Counted from the stretch's first letter, positions 52,029-60,735 are shown. The stretch is DNA of 64,000 nt from Acidimicrobiia bacterium (GCA_016871275.1 VFZG01000003.1:88534-152533); one strand, 5' to 3'. The notes: generated from the sequence alone by a model not told the origin. Numbers and translations: made by a program.

Positions 52029-52955
52029 ATGACACAGACTTTCACCGCCCGTGTGACCGCGATCCTGTTCGCGCTGGCGATCGCCGCCCCGACGTTCGCG
52101 CAGTCGACGATGGTGCGCGGCAAGGTGGTCGATGCCAAGGACCAGCCGCTCCCCGGCGTGACCATCGTCGTCGAGGCACTCGATGGGTCGGGACGCAAGC
52201 TGACCACCAAGACCGACCGCCGCGGCGACTTCGTCCAGCTGCTGACCGCCTCGGGTGCGTATCGCGTTACCGCCAGCGACCCCAAGATCGGCACCGCCAG
52301 CGACGATACCAAGGTCACGCTCGGCCGGGTGGCTGAGATGAAGATCGTTCTGGCGGCGTCGACCGCCGCCAACAACGACGCCAAGGCCGCGGAGCTGAAG
52401 AAACTTTTCGAGGACGGCGTCAACGCCAGCCGCACCGGCCAGCACGACATGGCCGTTGAGAAGTTCAACGCGGCGCTCGCGATCTCGCCGCAGTGCTTCG
52501 ACTGCGTGTTCAACATCGGCGTGGCGCAGATGGCAAAGAAGGACGAGAAGGCCGCCGAGGAATCGTGGAAGAAGGCGATCGAGATAAAGCCCGACTACGC
52601 CGAGGCGCTCAACGCGCTGTCCACGCTCTACAACAACCAGAAGCGCTTCGATGAAGCGGTGGCGATGAGCGCCAGGGCGGCATCGACCGGTGGCGCCGGC
52701 AACGCCGATGCGGTGTTCAACCAGGGCATCATCCTGTGGAACCAGGGCAAGATCGCCGACGCCAAGGTGAAGTTCGAAGAGACGCTCAAGATGAACGCCA
52801 ATCATCCCGAGGGGAACTACCAGCTGGGCATGGCGTTGCTCAATGAGGGCAAGCTCGCTGAGGCCGTGACGTCGTTCGAGACCTACCTGAAACTCGCGCC
52901 GGAGGGCCAGAACGCGGGGACAGCGAAGGCGATGATCGCGCAGCTCAAGAAATAA
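52029..52955 (+). CDS. secreted carboxypeptidase-regulatory-like/TPR protein
   Basis: A 308-residue protein: signal peptide (RVTAILFALAIAAPTFAQ), a carboxypeptidase-regulatory-like beta domain (MVRGKVVDAKDQPLPGVTIV) at residues 25-105, then TPR units (FNIGVAQMAKKDEKAAEESW, PDYAEALNALSTLYNNQKRF, VFNQGIILWNQGKIADAKVK). GAGGA lies about 11 bases before the ATG. This domain pair is common in Acidobacteria; the function is not known, probably an envelope scaffold. Confidence 0.78.
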   Translation: MTQTFTARVTAILFALAIAAPTFAQSTMVRGKVVDAKDQPLPGVTIVVEALDGSGRKLTTKTDRRGDFVQLLTASGAYRVTASDPKIGTASDDTKVTLGRVAEMKIVLAASTAANNDAKAAELKKLFEDGVNASRTGQHDMAVEKFNAALAISPQCFDCVFNIGVAQMAKKDEKAAEESWKKAIEIKPDYAEALNALSTLYNNQKRFDEAVAMSARAASTGGAGNADAVFNQGIILWNQGKIADAKVKFEETLKMNANHPEGNYQLGMALLNEGKLAEAVTSFETYLKLAPEGQNAGTAKAMIAQLKK

Positions 52956-52986
52956 CGGCTGCGGGCTCGCGAGCCTGAGGACTCTC

Positions 52987-53688
52987 GTGTACGAAGACAT
53001 TCCCCGACGGCTGGCGGAGGTTTGCGATCGCATGGCGAACGCCGCCGGCCGCGCCGGGCGCCGGCCGGAGGAGGTCCGGCTGATTGCCGTCTCCAAGACC
53101 CATCCCATCGACGCCGTCCGCGCCGCCGCCGACGCCGGACAACTGGACTTCGGGGAAAACAAGGTCCAGGAAGCTCTGCAGAAAATTGCGCTATCGACCG
53201 GTACCCGACTGCGGTGGCACCTCATCGGCCACCTGCAGTCGAACAAGGCGCGAAAGGCGGCGCAGACCGTGGGGTCGATCCACGCGATCGACAGCCTCGA
53301 GCTGTTGAAGCGGGTGGATCAGGCGGCCGGCGACGCCGGGCGAACGGTGGACGTGCTGATACAGGTGGACCTCGCGCTCGAGGAAACCAAGCATGGCGCC
53401 CCGCTCGAGACCGTGCCGGCACTAGTCGACGCCGCGGTGGCGTGCGCGGCGGCCAGGCTCACGGGCCTGATGCTGCTGCCACCGCTCACCGACAACCCGG
53501 AAGACGCGCGGCCGTGGTTCGCGCGGCTCCGGCGACTGCGCGACGAGCTGATCGCGCGCGGCACGCCGGCAGAGCGGCTGCGGGAACTGTCGATGGGCAT
53601 GAGCCACGATTTCGAAGTGGCCATCGCCGAAGGCGCGACGATGGTGCGCGTCGGGACGGCGATATTTGGCGAAAGGCATTACCCATGA
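52987..53688 (+). CDS. YggS/PROSC-family PLP-binding protein
   Basis: A 233-residue fold-type III PLP protein. The lysine that binds PLP is in LIAVSKTHPIDAV near residue 37; also DFGENKVQEAL, WHLIGHLQSNKARKA, and SMGMSHDFEVAIAEGATMVR at the phosphate site. Family members balance free PLP and amino/keto acid pools and have no strong enzyme activity. GTG start, 31 bases after the previous gene. hutI follows 30 bases later. Confidence 0.93.
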   Translation: MYEDIPRRLAEVCDRMANAAGRAGRRPEEVRLIAVSKTHPIDAVRAAADAGQLDFGENKVQEALQKIALSTGTRLRWHLIGHLQSNKARKAAQTVGSIHAIDSLELLKRVDQAAGDAGRTVDVLIQVDLALEETKHGAPLETVPALVDAAVACAAARLTGLMLLPPLTDNPEDARPWFARLRRLRDELIARGTPAERLRELSMGMSHDFEVAIAEGATMVRVGTAIFGERHYP

Positions 53689-53718
53689 ACCGGCTGGAAG
53701 CCGCGGTGGGCTGAGTCG

Positions 53719-54978
53719 ATGATCGCGGACGTACTGATCCAGAACGCAGACCTGGTGGCGACGTGCGCCGGGCCGGGGCCGCGCCGTGGATCCGCCCAGC
53801 GCGAGATTGGCGCGATGGCCAACGCGACGGTCGCCGGCTTCGAAGGAAGGATCGTGTTCGTCGGATCCCGGCACGATGCGGCCGGCGCGGTGACGCTGGC
53901 GCCGAACGCGCAGGTGATTGACGCGCAGGGCTGTACGGTCGTGCCTGGGTTCGTGGATCCACACACGCACCTGGTGTTCGCCGGCGACCGCCGCGACGAG
54001 TTGCGTCGCCGGCTGGCGGGCGCCAGCTACGCCGAGATCGCCGCCGCTGGCGGAGGCATCGTCAAGTCGGTCGCCGCGACGCGCGCGGCCACCGAACAGG
54101 AGCTCGTGGACGGGGCGCGCCCGCGTCTCGCCGAGATGCTGTCGTTGGGCACCACCACCGTCGAAGCCAAGAGCGGCTACGGGCTGGACCTCGAATCGGA
54201 GCGACGGATGCTGCGCGCGATCCGCACGCTGGCGGCCGGTCAGCCGATCGAGATCACCCCCACCTTCATGGGCGCGCATGAAGTGCCGGTCGAGTTCCGC
54301 AATCGTCGGGCCGACTACGTCCGCGAGGTCATCGACGTGATGATCCCGGCCATCGCGGCGGAGAACCTCGCCGAGTGGTGCGACGTGTTCTGCGAGCACG
54401 GGGTGTTCACGCCCGACGAGTCACGCGACATCCTGGTGGCCGGCCAGCGTCACGGCATGAAGGCGCGCATCCATGCCGACGAGCTGGCGTTGAGCGGCGG
54501 GTCGAGGGTGGCGGCCGACGTGGGCGCCCGATCGGCCGATCACCTGATCTTCGTGGACGCGGATCACGCAGGGTTGCTGGCCGATCACAACGTGGTGGCC
54601 ACGCTGCTGCCGTCGGCCGCGTTCTTTCTCAAACTCGGACGCTACGCGCCGGCCCGGACGCTGATCGAACAGGGCGCCGCCGTGGCGCTCGCCACCGACC
54701 TCAACCCGGGCGGCGGCTTCACGACGTCCATGCCGTTCGTGATGTCGCTGGCGTGCTTCGCCATGCACCTGACGCTGGAAGAGGCGCTGATTGGCGCGAC
54801 CCTGAACGCGGCGGCGTCGATCGATCGCCAGAACACGATTGGCAGTCTCGAGGTCGGCAAACAGCTTGACGCGGTCATCGTCGCCGGCATGCTGGCGGAC
54901 CTGATTCGCGTGGGCGGACCGGTGATTCGTCAGGTGCTCAAGCGCGGCCGCGTGGTGCACACAAGGATTGCAGGATGA
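53719..54978 (+). CDS. hutI: imidazolonepropionase
   Basis: A 419-residue amidohydrolase of the histidine degradation pathway; it opens the imidazolone ring to N-formimino-L-glutamate. Metal ligands: FVDPHTHLVFAGDRRDE, then MGAHEVP, RIHADELALSGGSR, and ATDLNPGGGFTTSMPFVM. GGGIVKSVAATRAA is the HutI substrate loop. The stop overlaps the cyclodeaminase start as ATGA. Other hut genes are not in the window. Confidence 0.95.
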   Translation: MIADVLIQNADLVATCAGPGPRRGSAQREIGAMANATVAGFEGRIVFVGSRHDAAGAVTLAPNAQVIDAQGCTVVPGFVDPHTHLVFAGDRRDELRRRLAGASYAEIAAAGGGIVKSVAATRAATEQELVDGARPRLAEMLSLGTTTVEAKSGYGLDLESERRMLRAIRTLAAGQPIEITPTFMGAHEVPVEFRNRRADYVREVIDVMIPAIAAENLAEWCDVFCEHGVFTPDESRDILVAGQRHGMKARIHADELALSGGSRVAADVGARSADHLIFVDADHAGLLADHNVVATLLPSAAFFLKLGRYAPARTLIEQGAAVALATDLNPGGGFTTSMPFVMSLACFAMHLTLEEALIGATLNAAASIDRQNTIGSLEVGKQLDAVIVAGMLADLIRVGGPVIRQVLKRGRVVHTRIAG

Positions 54979-55598
54979 CTCGATTTGCAGACATGACGGT
55001 GTCGCAGCTGCTGGCGGCGATCGCCAACTCCGAGCCCACGCCGGGCGGCGGCACGGCGGCGGCGATTACCGGCGCGATGGGCGCTTCCCTGCTGGTGATG
55101 GTCACCGGGCTGGCGAAGTCGAGGACCAACACGGATGGGGAGAAGGCCGCGCTGGCCGGCGCCCGTGCGTCCGTCGAGCCGCTGGCCGCGACGCTGATGA
55201 CGCTGGCTGACGCCGATACCGAGTCGTTCAACGCGGTGATGGCGGCGTACCGGTTGCCGAAGGCCACCGATGAGGACAAGGCAGCGAGGACCGCGGCCAT
55301 CCAGGACGCGCTGCGTGGAGCGACCGTAGTCCCGCTCGAGACGCTGCGTGCGTGTGCCAGCGCGATCGTCTGCGGCCGCACCGTGGCCGAGCATGGTAAT
55401 CGATCAGCTGCCAGCGACGCGGGCGTGGCGATCAAGCTGTTGAAGGCCGCCGCCGACGGCGCCGCCGCCAACGTGCGCCTCAACCTTGGTTCGTTGAAGG
55501 ATCCAGGATTCGTGGCGTCGACGGCCGCCGAGACGTTGCGGTTGTCGGATAATGCGGCCGCCCACGCCGCCGCAGCCCTAAGTTCGCTGGAGAGTTAG
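54975..55598 (+). CDS. formimidotetrahydrofolate cyclodeaminase
   Basis: A 207-residue all-helical enzyme of the FTCD cyclodeaminase family, converting 5-formimino-THF to 5,10-methenyl-THF with release of ammonia. The start FADMTVSQLLAAIANSEPTP then GGGTAAAITGAMGA is the family signature. It is translationally coupled to hutI, which feeds formimino groups into folate carbon via a formiminotransferase not seen here. Confidence 0.92.
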   Translation: MTRFADMTVSQLLAAIANSEPTPGGGTAAAITGAMGASLLVMVTGLAKSRTNTDGEKAALAGARASVEPLAATLMTLADADTESFNAVMAAYRLPKATDEDKAARTAAIQDALRGATVVPLETLRACASAIVCGRTVAEHGNRSAASDAGVAIKLLKAAADGAAANVRLNLGSLKDPGFVASTAAETLRLSDNAAAHAAAALSSLES

Positions 55599-55615
55599 GG
55601 CTCCACCAGAGCCGC

Positions 55616-55822
55616 CTACTTCTTCGCGTCGGGCCGCCAATTCTGCAGTCGTGTGATCGGCGCTGCGGCTTCATCCATCAGCGTGTTGACGAGGAAGCGA
55701 CCGTCGGGCGCAACGTCGTATTGCCGTCCAAGGCCCACGTCTGAACCACCGCCCACGATGCGCGTCTGGAAGAGTTTCGTCGGAGCGCCCGGCTCCAGGG
55801 TGGCACCTGTCACGACATGGCC
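55616..55822 (-). pseudogene. C-terminal remnant of WD40/TolB-type protein (often a kinase tail)
   Basis: About 65 residues in one frame: EPGAPTKLFQTRIVGGGSDV, QYDVAPDGRFLVNTLMDEAA and the end LQNWRPDAKK. This is the usual last stretch of acidobacterial serine/threonine kinases with WD40/TolB-like repeats. The upstream part is missing; the frame instead runs into the tail of a DUF418-type remnant, so a deletion joins the two. Confidence 0.7.
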
Positions 55823-56145
55823 AGCAGCGCCGCCATGCGGCGGAACCACAGACCGGTCGGCGCCGCCTCCCCTGCCGCGCTCTTCCCCGCGTAGAGCAGC
55901 ACGCCGGCGCCGAACAGCATGGAGAACAAGCCCATCATCTTCAAGTCGAAGAACACGGCCGTGAACATCTAGGCGGCGCGGTTTGCGCCATCGAACTCCC
56001 ACATCGTGTAGGGGTACAAGTAGGCGCCGAACGGGGCCGCCATCATGCGGATGTTCATGGCCAGGACGCCGAGGAGGGCGAATCCCCGGAGCACATCCAG
56101 CGACTCGATCCGATCCGTGGCGGCAACGGGTGTGGGAGTCGTCAT
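55810..56145 (-). pseudogene. N-terminal remnant of DUF418 membrane protein with internal stop
   Basis: MTTPTPVAATDRIESLDVLR then GFALLGVLAMNIRMMA and YTMWEFDGANRAA are the DUF418 N-terminus. A TAG follows (55971-55969), then the same frame continues FTAVFFDLKMMGLFSMLFGA and GLWFRRMAALLAM. The protein then breaks off at 55810. An amber stop plus loss of about three quarters of the gene mark it as dead. Confidence 0.8.
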
Positions 56146-56238
56146 GGCGGGCCAGTCTACACCGCTCATAGCTCAGCGCTCGATGATACGTTGATAGCAA
56201 GTCGTCCGCAGCCGACCGTAAGCGAACTCCGACCGTAT

Positions 56239-56703
56239 ATGGCCCTTGAACCCACGCTTCTGAACACTGCGACTCGGCAGGCATTGATCGCTCGGGTGCG
56301 CGCGCTCTCCCCCGATGCACAACGACACTGGGGCAAGATGGATGTCACGCAAATGGTGTGGCACGTCTCCGAGGCGTTGCGTGCCGCCCTCGGCGACATC
56401 GAGGCGCCGAACCGGAGTAACTGGTTCTTCCGTCGCGTGATCCGCCCCGTTGCCTTCTACGCCCCGTTCCCCTGGCCGAAAAACGGGCCCACCCTGCCAG
56501 AGTTTGATGCGGTGCGTGTGGCCCCACGGGTCGATGCCGCGCACCACGCGCAACTCGAGGCGCTGGTCACGCTCGTCGAACGTTGTGCCTCGACGCCGAT
56601 GGAAGGCCGGCCGCACGTGGCCTTTGGTCCTCTCACACACGCTGAGTGGCAGCACTGGGGGTGGCGGCACACCGACCATCACCTGCGGCAATTCGGAAGC
56701 TGA
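56239..56703 (+). CDS. DUF1569 family protein (DinB-like fold)
   Basis: A 154-residue protein matching DUF1569: ARVRALSPDAQRHWGKMDVT then QMVWHVSEALRAALG, and the C-terminal HTDHHLRQFG. His residues at HVSEAL, HAEWQHWGW and HTDHH suit the metal triad of the DinB superfamily. No characterised activity; some relatives are thiol transferases. It lies between remnants and reads opposite to them. Confidence 0.78.
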   Translation: MALEPTLLNTATRQALIARVRALSPDAQRHWGKMDVTQMVWHVSEALRAALGDIEAPNRSNWFFRRVIRPVAFYAPFPWPKNGPTLPEFDAVRVAPRVDAAHHAQLEALVTLVERCASTPMEGRPHVAFGPLTHAEWQHWGWRHTDHHLRQFGS

Positions 56704-56738
56704 CGCCGACTGGCCACCGGCGGTGATGGCCGGCGGCG

Positions 56739-57287
56739 CTATCGCGTTTCGCCGAACCTCGGCTCGAGCTCGACGCCCAGGCCATCCGCGATGCGATTGA
56801 CGAAGGCGTAGTAGGCGGCGACCGCACAAATGTCGTGGATCGCGACGTCGTCGAATCCCACCGCACGCAGACTGTCCACATCGGCGGCCGACATCAGATG
56901 CGGCGTGCGCGTGAGCTTGAGCGCGTAATCGAGCATCGCGCGATCGGCGGGGCTGACGACCGCCGTGGCGGGGTCAGCGACCAGCGCCGCCACCAACGCG
57001 TCGGCGTCGGCGGGCGTGAGCCCGTGCTGGCGAAGTGCGGCACGGAGACCCGCCCCGTGATGGCGCACTCAATAGTGGCAGTGGTTGACCGCCGAGACGG
57101 CGACGGCGAGCGACTCACGCTGCACGCGCGAAAGTGGTCCGTCGCCGCGCATCAACTCGACGTACAGGTCGTAGTGCAGGCGCATTGTTCGTGGATGCAC
57201 GCTGTGGATGCGCAAGATGTGGTCGGAATCGGGCACCCTATCGGCGTCCGGAATTTCGTCCTCGGGTCGATACGGGATGTGCGCCAT
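56739..57287 (-). CDS. AhpD-like peroxidase-related protein with in-frame UGA in the CxxC motif (candidate selenoprotein)
   Basis: One frame of 182 codons, interrupted only by a TGA (57071-57069). Before it: MAHIPYRPEDEIPDADRVPD, VQRESLAVAVSAVNHCHY. After it: VRHHGAGLRAALRQHGLTPA to EPRFGETR. The family (carboxymuconolactone decarboxylase/AhpD, peroxidase-related) has CHYC followed by xxHHG; here TGA stands where the second Cys should be, giving CHY-U-VRHHG. A SECIS-like hairpin follows at once. Both parts are intact and full-length. Gene callers would split it at the TGA. The alternative is a nonsense mutation; sel genes were not seen in the window. Confidence 0.75.
57035..57068 (-). promoter_or_regulatory. 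SECIS-like hairpin directly after the in-frame UGA
   Basis: From the base after UGA: GUGCG (57068-57064), CCAU, CACGG (57059-57055), GGC-GGGUCU loop, CCGUG (57045-57041), C, CGCAC (57039-57035). Two 5-bp stems pair perfectly, GUGCG with CGCAC and CACGG with CCGUG. The GGGUCU of the loop begins 17 nt after UGA. Confidence 0.7.
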
Positions 57288-57351
57288 GGCAGTTGGCGTC
57301 AAGGATCTGCCGGGTCGTCCCGCCAGTCAAGGCCGGGTTGCTCTTCCCTCG

Positions 57352-57507
57352 CTAGCCCCCGGCCGGCTTGCGGCGAGGGAGCGCCAGGCGCGAGGTGAGG
57401 TCGAGGTTGGTGACGTGCAGGTTGAGCTTGGCGCCGATGCGGAGGCCGATCAGTCCGTCCACGTTGGCCGCCGTGCGCGGCAGGTCGAAAACCTTGGTGC
57501 CTGCCAT
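57352..57507 (-). pseudogene. short C-terminal remnant, frameshifted, not identified
   Basis: A 51-codon open stretch MAGTKVFDLPRTAANVDGLI then IGAKLNLHVTNLDLTSRLAL ends at a TAG. Upstream, in another frame up to about 57630, LHDVTEVVGPSVASTH seems to be the same protein before a frameshift. I cannot name the family. The stretch 57508-57711 otherwise shows nothing. Confidence 0.4.
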
Positions 57508-57711
57508 CGTCGTGGGTCGATGCGACGGAGGGGCCCACGACCTCGGTCACATCGTGCAGGTTGCTCGCGTGATGGCGAAGCAGTACCGGGCCGAGATCGG
57601 ACCATGGACCGCGTACCTGTCGGTGATGCAGTAGCACTGCAGTCTTCCGACCGGCACGTGTGTCAGGGGGTCTGCGCAGCTATCGGGCTCGACCTGTCAG
57701 CATGTGGCGCG

Positions 57712-58734
57712 TCAGCGCTGCGTGGTGTACGTCGATGCGCCGGCCAGCGTCAGCACGCGCGTGGCGCCTGGCGTGCCATACACCAGTTGCATGGTGCCGC
57801 TCTCGATCGAGAAGACGCCCCGCCGGCGGGTGCCATTGGCGGCCACGAAGTCGATCGCCGGCATCGGCCTCGCGAGGATTTCCAGCTCGATGGTGCCGGT
57901 CTCGATCGACGCGCCCGAGCTGTCTCGCATGGTGTAGGTAAAGCCGGTCGCCGTCGCGCTGGCGCGGGTCACCTCCAGGCGCGGAGCCAGGTCTCCCGTT
58001 TGCTGCGTCCAGGCGCGGGTCATCGGAAAGGTCACGTCCCTGGGGCTGTTGGAAAACGGCTCGACAATCTCCTGTGAGTAGACCGCGTCCCGCCACATCA
58101 CCTCGAAGATCGCGCGCGCCTCGGCATTCAGGAACGCCTCGGGTGACACCGCCTGCATGTTGGTGAGGCCGGAGTTGGCGCTGAAGTCATCGAGCTGGAA
58201 GTGCGTGAAGGCGTAGGTGACGGTGACGGTCCCAATCGTTCTCGTATACGACGACACCACTCCGAGCGGCTGCCCCTGCGTGACGGCCGCGCCAGCGACA
58301 ATGCCGTTCGCGACCGCGCGGACACCGTAGATGGTCCGGTACGCCTCGCGCCCGTTGAGCGTGTGGGCGAGCTGAATCACCACCTCGCCGTCTCTCGACA
58401 ACACTGACTGCACGGTGCCCACGGCCGCCGCGTAAATCGTGGACCCCTCCACGTACTCGATGTCCCAGCCAGGGTGGCCGTCGATGCCGTGATCGCCGAT
58501 GTGGACGCCGAACGGCGTCAGGCCGAACGCGTTGTTGGCCAGGTCGGCGGCGCGAATCGGCATCGCGATCGAAAACGTTGCCGGGGTTGTTGTCGTGGTC
58601 GGCGGCACCGGGGTCGTGCCCGTGGATGGCGGCGTGGTTGCCGTCGGCGTGGGCGAGGAGGTCGTCGACGGCGATCCACCGCACGCCCAGCCAGACAGCG
58701 ACACCAATACCGCTATGCCGAGGAGTCGCCGCAT
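57712..58734 (-). CDS. exported protein with degenerate M23-like domain
   Basis: A 340-residue protein. The N-terminus (LLGIAVLVSLSGWACGG) looks like a lipoprotein signal with a Thr/Pro-rich linker to about residue 60. HPGWDIEYVEGSTIYAAAVG has the His and Asp of an M23 zinc site, and QPLGVVSSYTR and YAFTHFQLDD follow the fold, but the usual His-x-His has only one His (FTHF). Zinc hydrolysis may be lost. The C-terminal 130 residues are beta-rich with GTRRRGVFSIESGTMQLVYG. Confidence 0.65.
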   Translation of the reverse strand: MRRLLGIAVLVSLSGWACGGSPSTTSSPTPTATTPPSTGTTPVPPTTTTTPATFSIAMPIRAADLANNAFGLTPFGVHIGDHGIDGHPGWDIEYVEGSTIYAAAVGTVQSVLSRDGEVVIQLAHTLNGREAYRTIYGVRAVANGIVAGAAVTQGQPLGVVSSYTRTIGTVTVTYAFTHFQLDDFSANSGLTNMQAVSPEAFLNAEARAIFEVMWRDAVYSQEIVEPFSNSPRDVTFPMTRAWTQQTGDLAPRLEVTRASATATGFTYTMRDSSGASIETGTIELEILARPMPAIDFVAANGTRRRGVFSIESGTMQLVYGTPGATRVLTLAGASTYTTQR

Positions 58735-58883
58735 GGCGGGTGCGCTGGTTGCTGCGATGCAACGACGTTACGCTGTTCCCGCCAGAATGGCAACATTCTA
58801 TGACCACCGGTCGGAATGGCGGCCGTTGTTCTCGCCGGCGGTGCATTACATCGACGAAGCCGCCGACGGGTGGCATTTTTGTC

Positions 58884-58911
58884 TTGTAAAGTGAAAGTCC
58901 CCTGATAGGCT
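58884..58911 (+). promoter_or_regulatory. promoter of sulfatase gene
   Basis: TTGTAA (58884-58889), 16-base spacer, TAGGCT (58906-58911), then 9 nt to the ATG at 58921. No Shine-Dalgarno. Confidence 0.4.
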
Positions 58912-58920
58912 CAGCCGCGC

Positions 58921-60477
58921 ATGATGAAAACCGCGACCGCCGGCCTGGCCCTGCTCATGACTGGCTTCCACTTGGCAGCGACAGCCCAACCCGCGCGGGC
59001 CGGCCGGCCCAACATCATCTTCATCATGACCGACGATCACGCCGCCCATGCGATCGGGGCCTACGGGTCCAAGGTCAACCAGACCCCTCACCTCGATCGC
59101 CTCGCCAGGGAAGGCGCGCTGTTCACGAGCGTGTTTGCCACCAACTCGATCTGCACGCCCAGCCGCGCCGCCATCCTGACTGGCCAGTATTCCCACATCA
59201 ACGGCGTGACCATGTTCAACCGGTTCGACAGTTCGCGCCACACGGTCGCGCGCGTCCTGCAACAAGGCGGGTATTACACCGGGATGGTCGGCAAGTGGCA
59301 CCTTGGCAGCGACCCCGTCGGGTTCGACCAGTGGGAGATCCTGCCCGGCCAGGGGGTGTACCGCAATCCCGTGCTCTATACGGCGACCGGTGAGCAGACC
59401 TACACCGGGCGATATGTGACCGATGTGATCACCGACCTCGCCGTCGACTTCATCGACCAGCGCCCGCGCAACAAGCCGTTCTTCCTGATGATGCATCACA
59501 AGGCGCCACACCGGCCGTGGGAGCCGAACGACCAGCACAAGTCTCATTTCGCCGGCCAGCGCATTCCTGAACCCGTGACGTTCTGGGACTCGTACGCGAC
59601 GCGGACCGATGCCCTGCATGAGAACCAGCAGCGCGTGGCCGGCGACATGACGAATCGGGATCTCAAGCTCACGCCGCCAGACGGACTGGCGGCGGCCGAG
59701 CTGTCGCGCTGGCTGTCGACGAAGCCTGATGCGGTGACCACGGAACTCGACGGCCGAATCGTGACCCTGACGGGCGAGGCGCTGGCGCGCTGGAAATACC
59801 AGCGCTACATGCAGGACTACCTGGCCACCGTCCAATCCGTCGACGACAGCGTCGGCCGCGTGCTCGACTACCTCGACAAGGCGGGCCTCGCGCGCAACAC
59901 GCTGGTCATCTACACAAGCGACCAGGGCTTCTTCCTTGGCGATCACGGCCTGTTCGACAAGCGCTTCATGTACGAGGAGTCGATTCGGATGCCGTTCCTC
60001 GTGCGATGGCCGGCCGCGATCAAGGCCGGCATGACGAGCCGGGCGATGGCGCTGAATATTGATTTCGCGCCGACGTTCCTCGAGGCCGCCGGCCTGGCCG
60101 TTCCCGCCGACATGCAGGGGCGCAGTCTGCTGCCCGTCCTTCGAGGCGCGGCGCCGAAGGACTGGCGCACCGCGATGTACTACCGCTACTACCATGACCC
60201 GGGAGACCACAACACGCGCGCCCACTACGGCGTCCGGACGACGACGCACAAGTTGATCTACTTCTGGACCAAGGATCAGTGGGAGCTGTTCGACCTGGTC
60301 AAGGATCCGTACGAGCTGCATAACCTCTACGGCCAGCCGGGCCAGGCGGCGCTGACCGCGACGCTCAAGACCGAGCTGGCGCGGCTGAAACGAGCGGTCG
60401 ATGACCGCGACCAGCTCGCCGATCAGCAGTTGCCGAACGGCGTGGATGGGCCGATCGCGCGGCTCCGGGGGAAATAG
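58921..60477 (+). CDS. secreted sulfatase (formylglycine type)
   Basis: A 518-residue exported sulfatase, closest in style to the N-acetylglucosamine-6-sulfatase/mucin-desulfating group. Signal peptide ends near ATAQ. NIIFIMTDDHAAHAIGAYG gives the metal Asp pair; NSICTPSRAAILTGQYSHING holds CxPSR, whose Cys is converted to formylglycine; GKWHLG, FFLMMHHKAPHRPW and DQGFFLGDHGLFDKRFMYEE complete the site. It removes sulfate from glycans. No formylglycine-generating enzyme is visible nearby. Confidence 0.93.
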   Translation: MMKTATAGLALLMTGFHLAATAQPARAGRPNIIFIMTDDHAAHAIGAYGSKVNQTPHLDRLAREGALFTSVFATNSICTPSRAAILTGQYSHINGVTMFNRFDSSRHTVARVLQQGGYYTGMVGKWHLGSDPVGFDQWEILPGQGVYRNPVLYTATGEQTYTGRYVTDVITDLAVDFIDQRPRNKPFFLMMHHKAPHRPWEPNDQHKSHFAGQRIPEPVTFWDSYATRTDALHENQQRVAGDMTNRDLKLTPPDGLAAAELSRWLSTKPDAVTTELDGRIVTLTGEALARWKYQRYMQDYLATVQSVDDSVGRVLDYLDKAGLARNTLVIYTSDQGFFLGDHGLFDKRFMYEESIRMPFLVRWPAAIKAGMTSRAMALNIDFAPTFLEAAGLAVPADMQGRSLLPVLRGAAPKDWRTAMYYRYYHDPGDHNTRAHYGVRTTTHKLIYFWTKDQWELFDLVKDPYELHNLYGQPGQAALTATLKTELARLKRAVDDRDQLADQQLPNGVDGPIARLRGK

Positions 60478-60561
60478 CGAGAAGCGTATGTCGACCGACC
60501 GCGTCGCCATCGGGGACTCGCGTACAATCGAAGCGCGGCCACTCGCGATCCGGGGGCCGGC

Positions 60562-60735
60562 GTGACGCCAAGATCGTCCATGGACGACGTCATCGAGTGC
60601 TACAAGCAGGATGTGGATCGCACGTTGCTCCGCGAGGCCCTGAAGCTCACGCCCCATGAGCGCATGCAGAAGCTCGTCGAGCTGAGGCGCGCCGCCGATG
60701 CGCTTCGCGAGGCCGGCAGCAAGGCTTTCCGGTGA
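60562..60735 (+). CDS. small protein preceding a nucleotidyltransferase remnant (module 1 partner)
   Basis: 57 codons from GTG, or 51 from the ATG at 60580. It reads MDDVIECYKQDVDRTLLREA then LKLTPHERMQKLVELRRAAD and ends LREAGSKAFR. This is the usual small helical protein encoded just before DUF6036-type nucleotidyltransferases. Its TGA overlaps the GTG of the next frame as GTGA. It looks intact although its partner is broken. Confidence 0.65.
   Translation: MTPRSSMDDVIECYKQDVDRTLLREALKLTPHERMQKLVELRRAADALREAGSKAFR

Noticed and set aside
55969..55971. In-frame stop in the DUF418 remnant as a recoding site
   Set aside because: It is TAG, not TGA, and the gene is also truncated, so plain decay is the better explanation.
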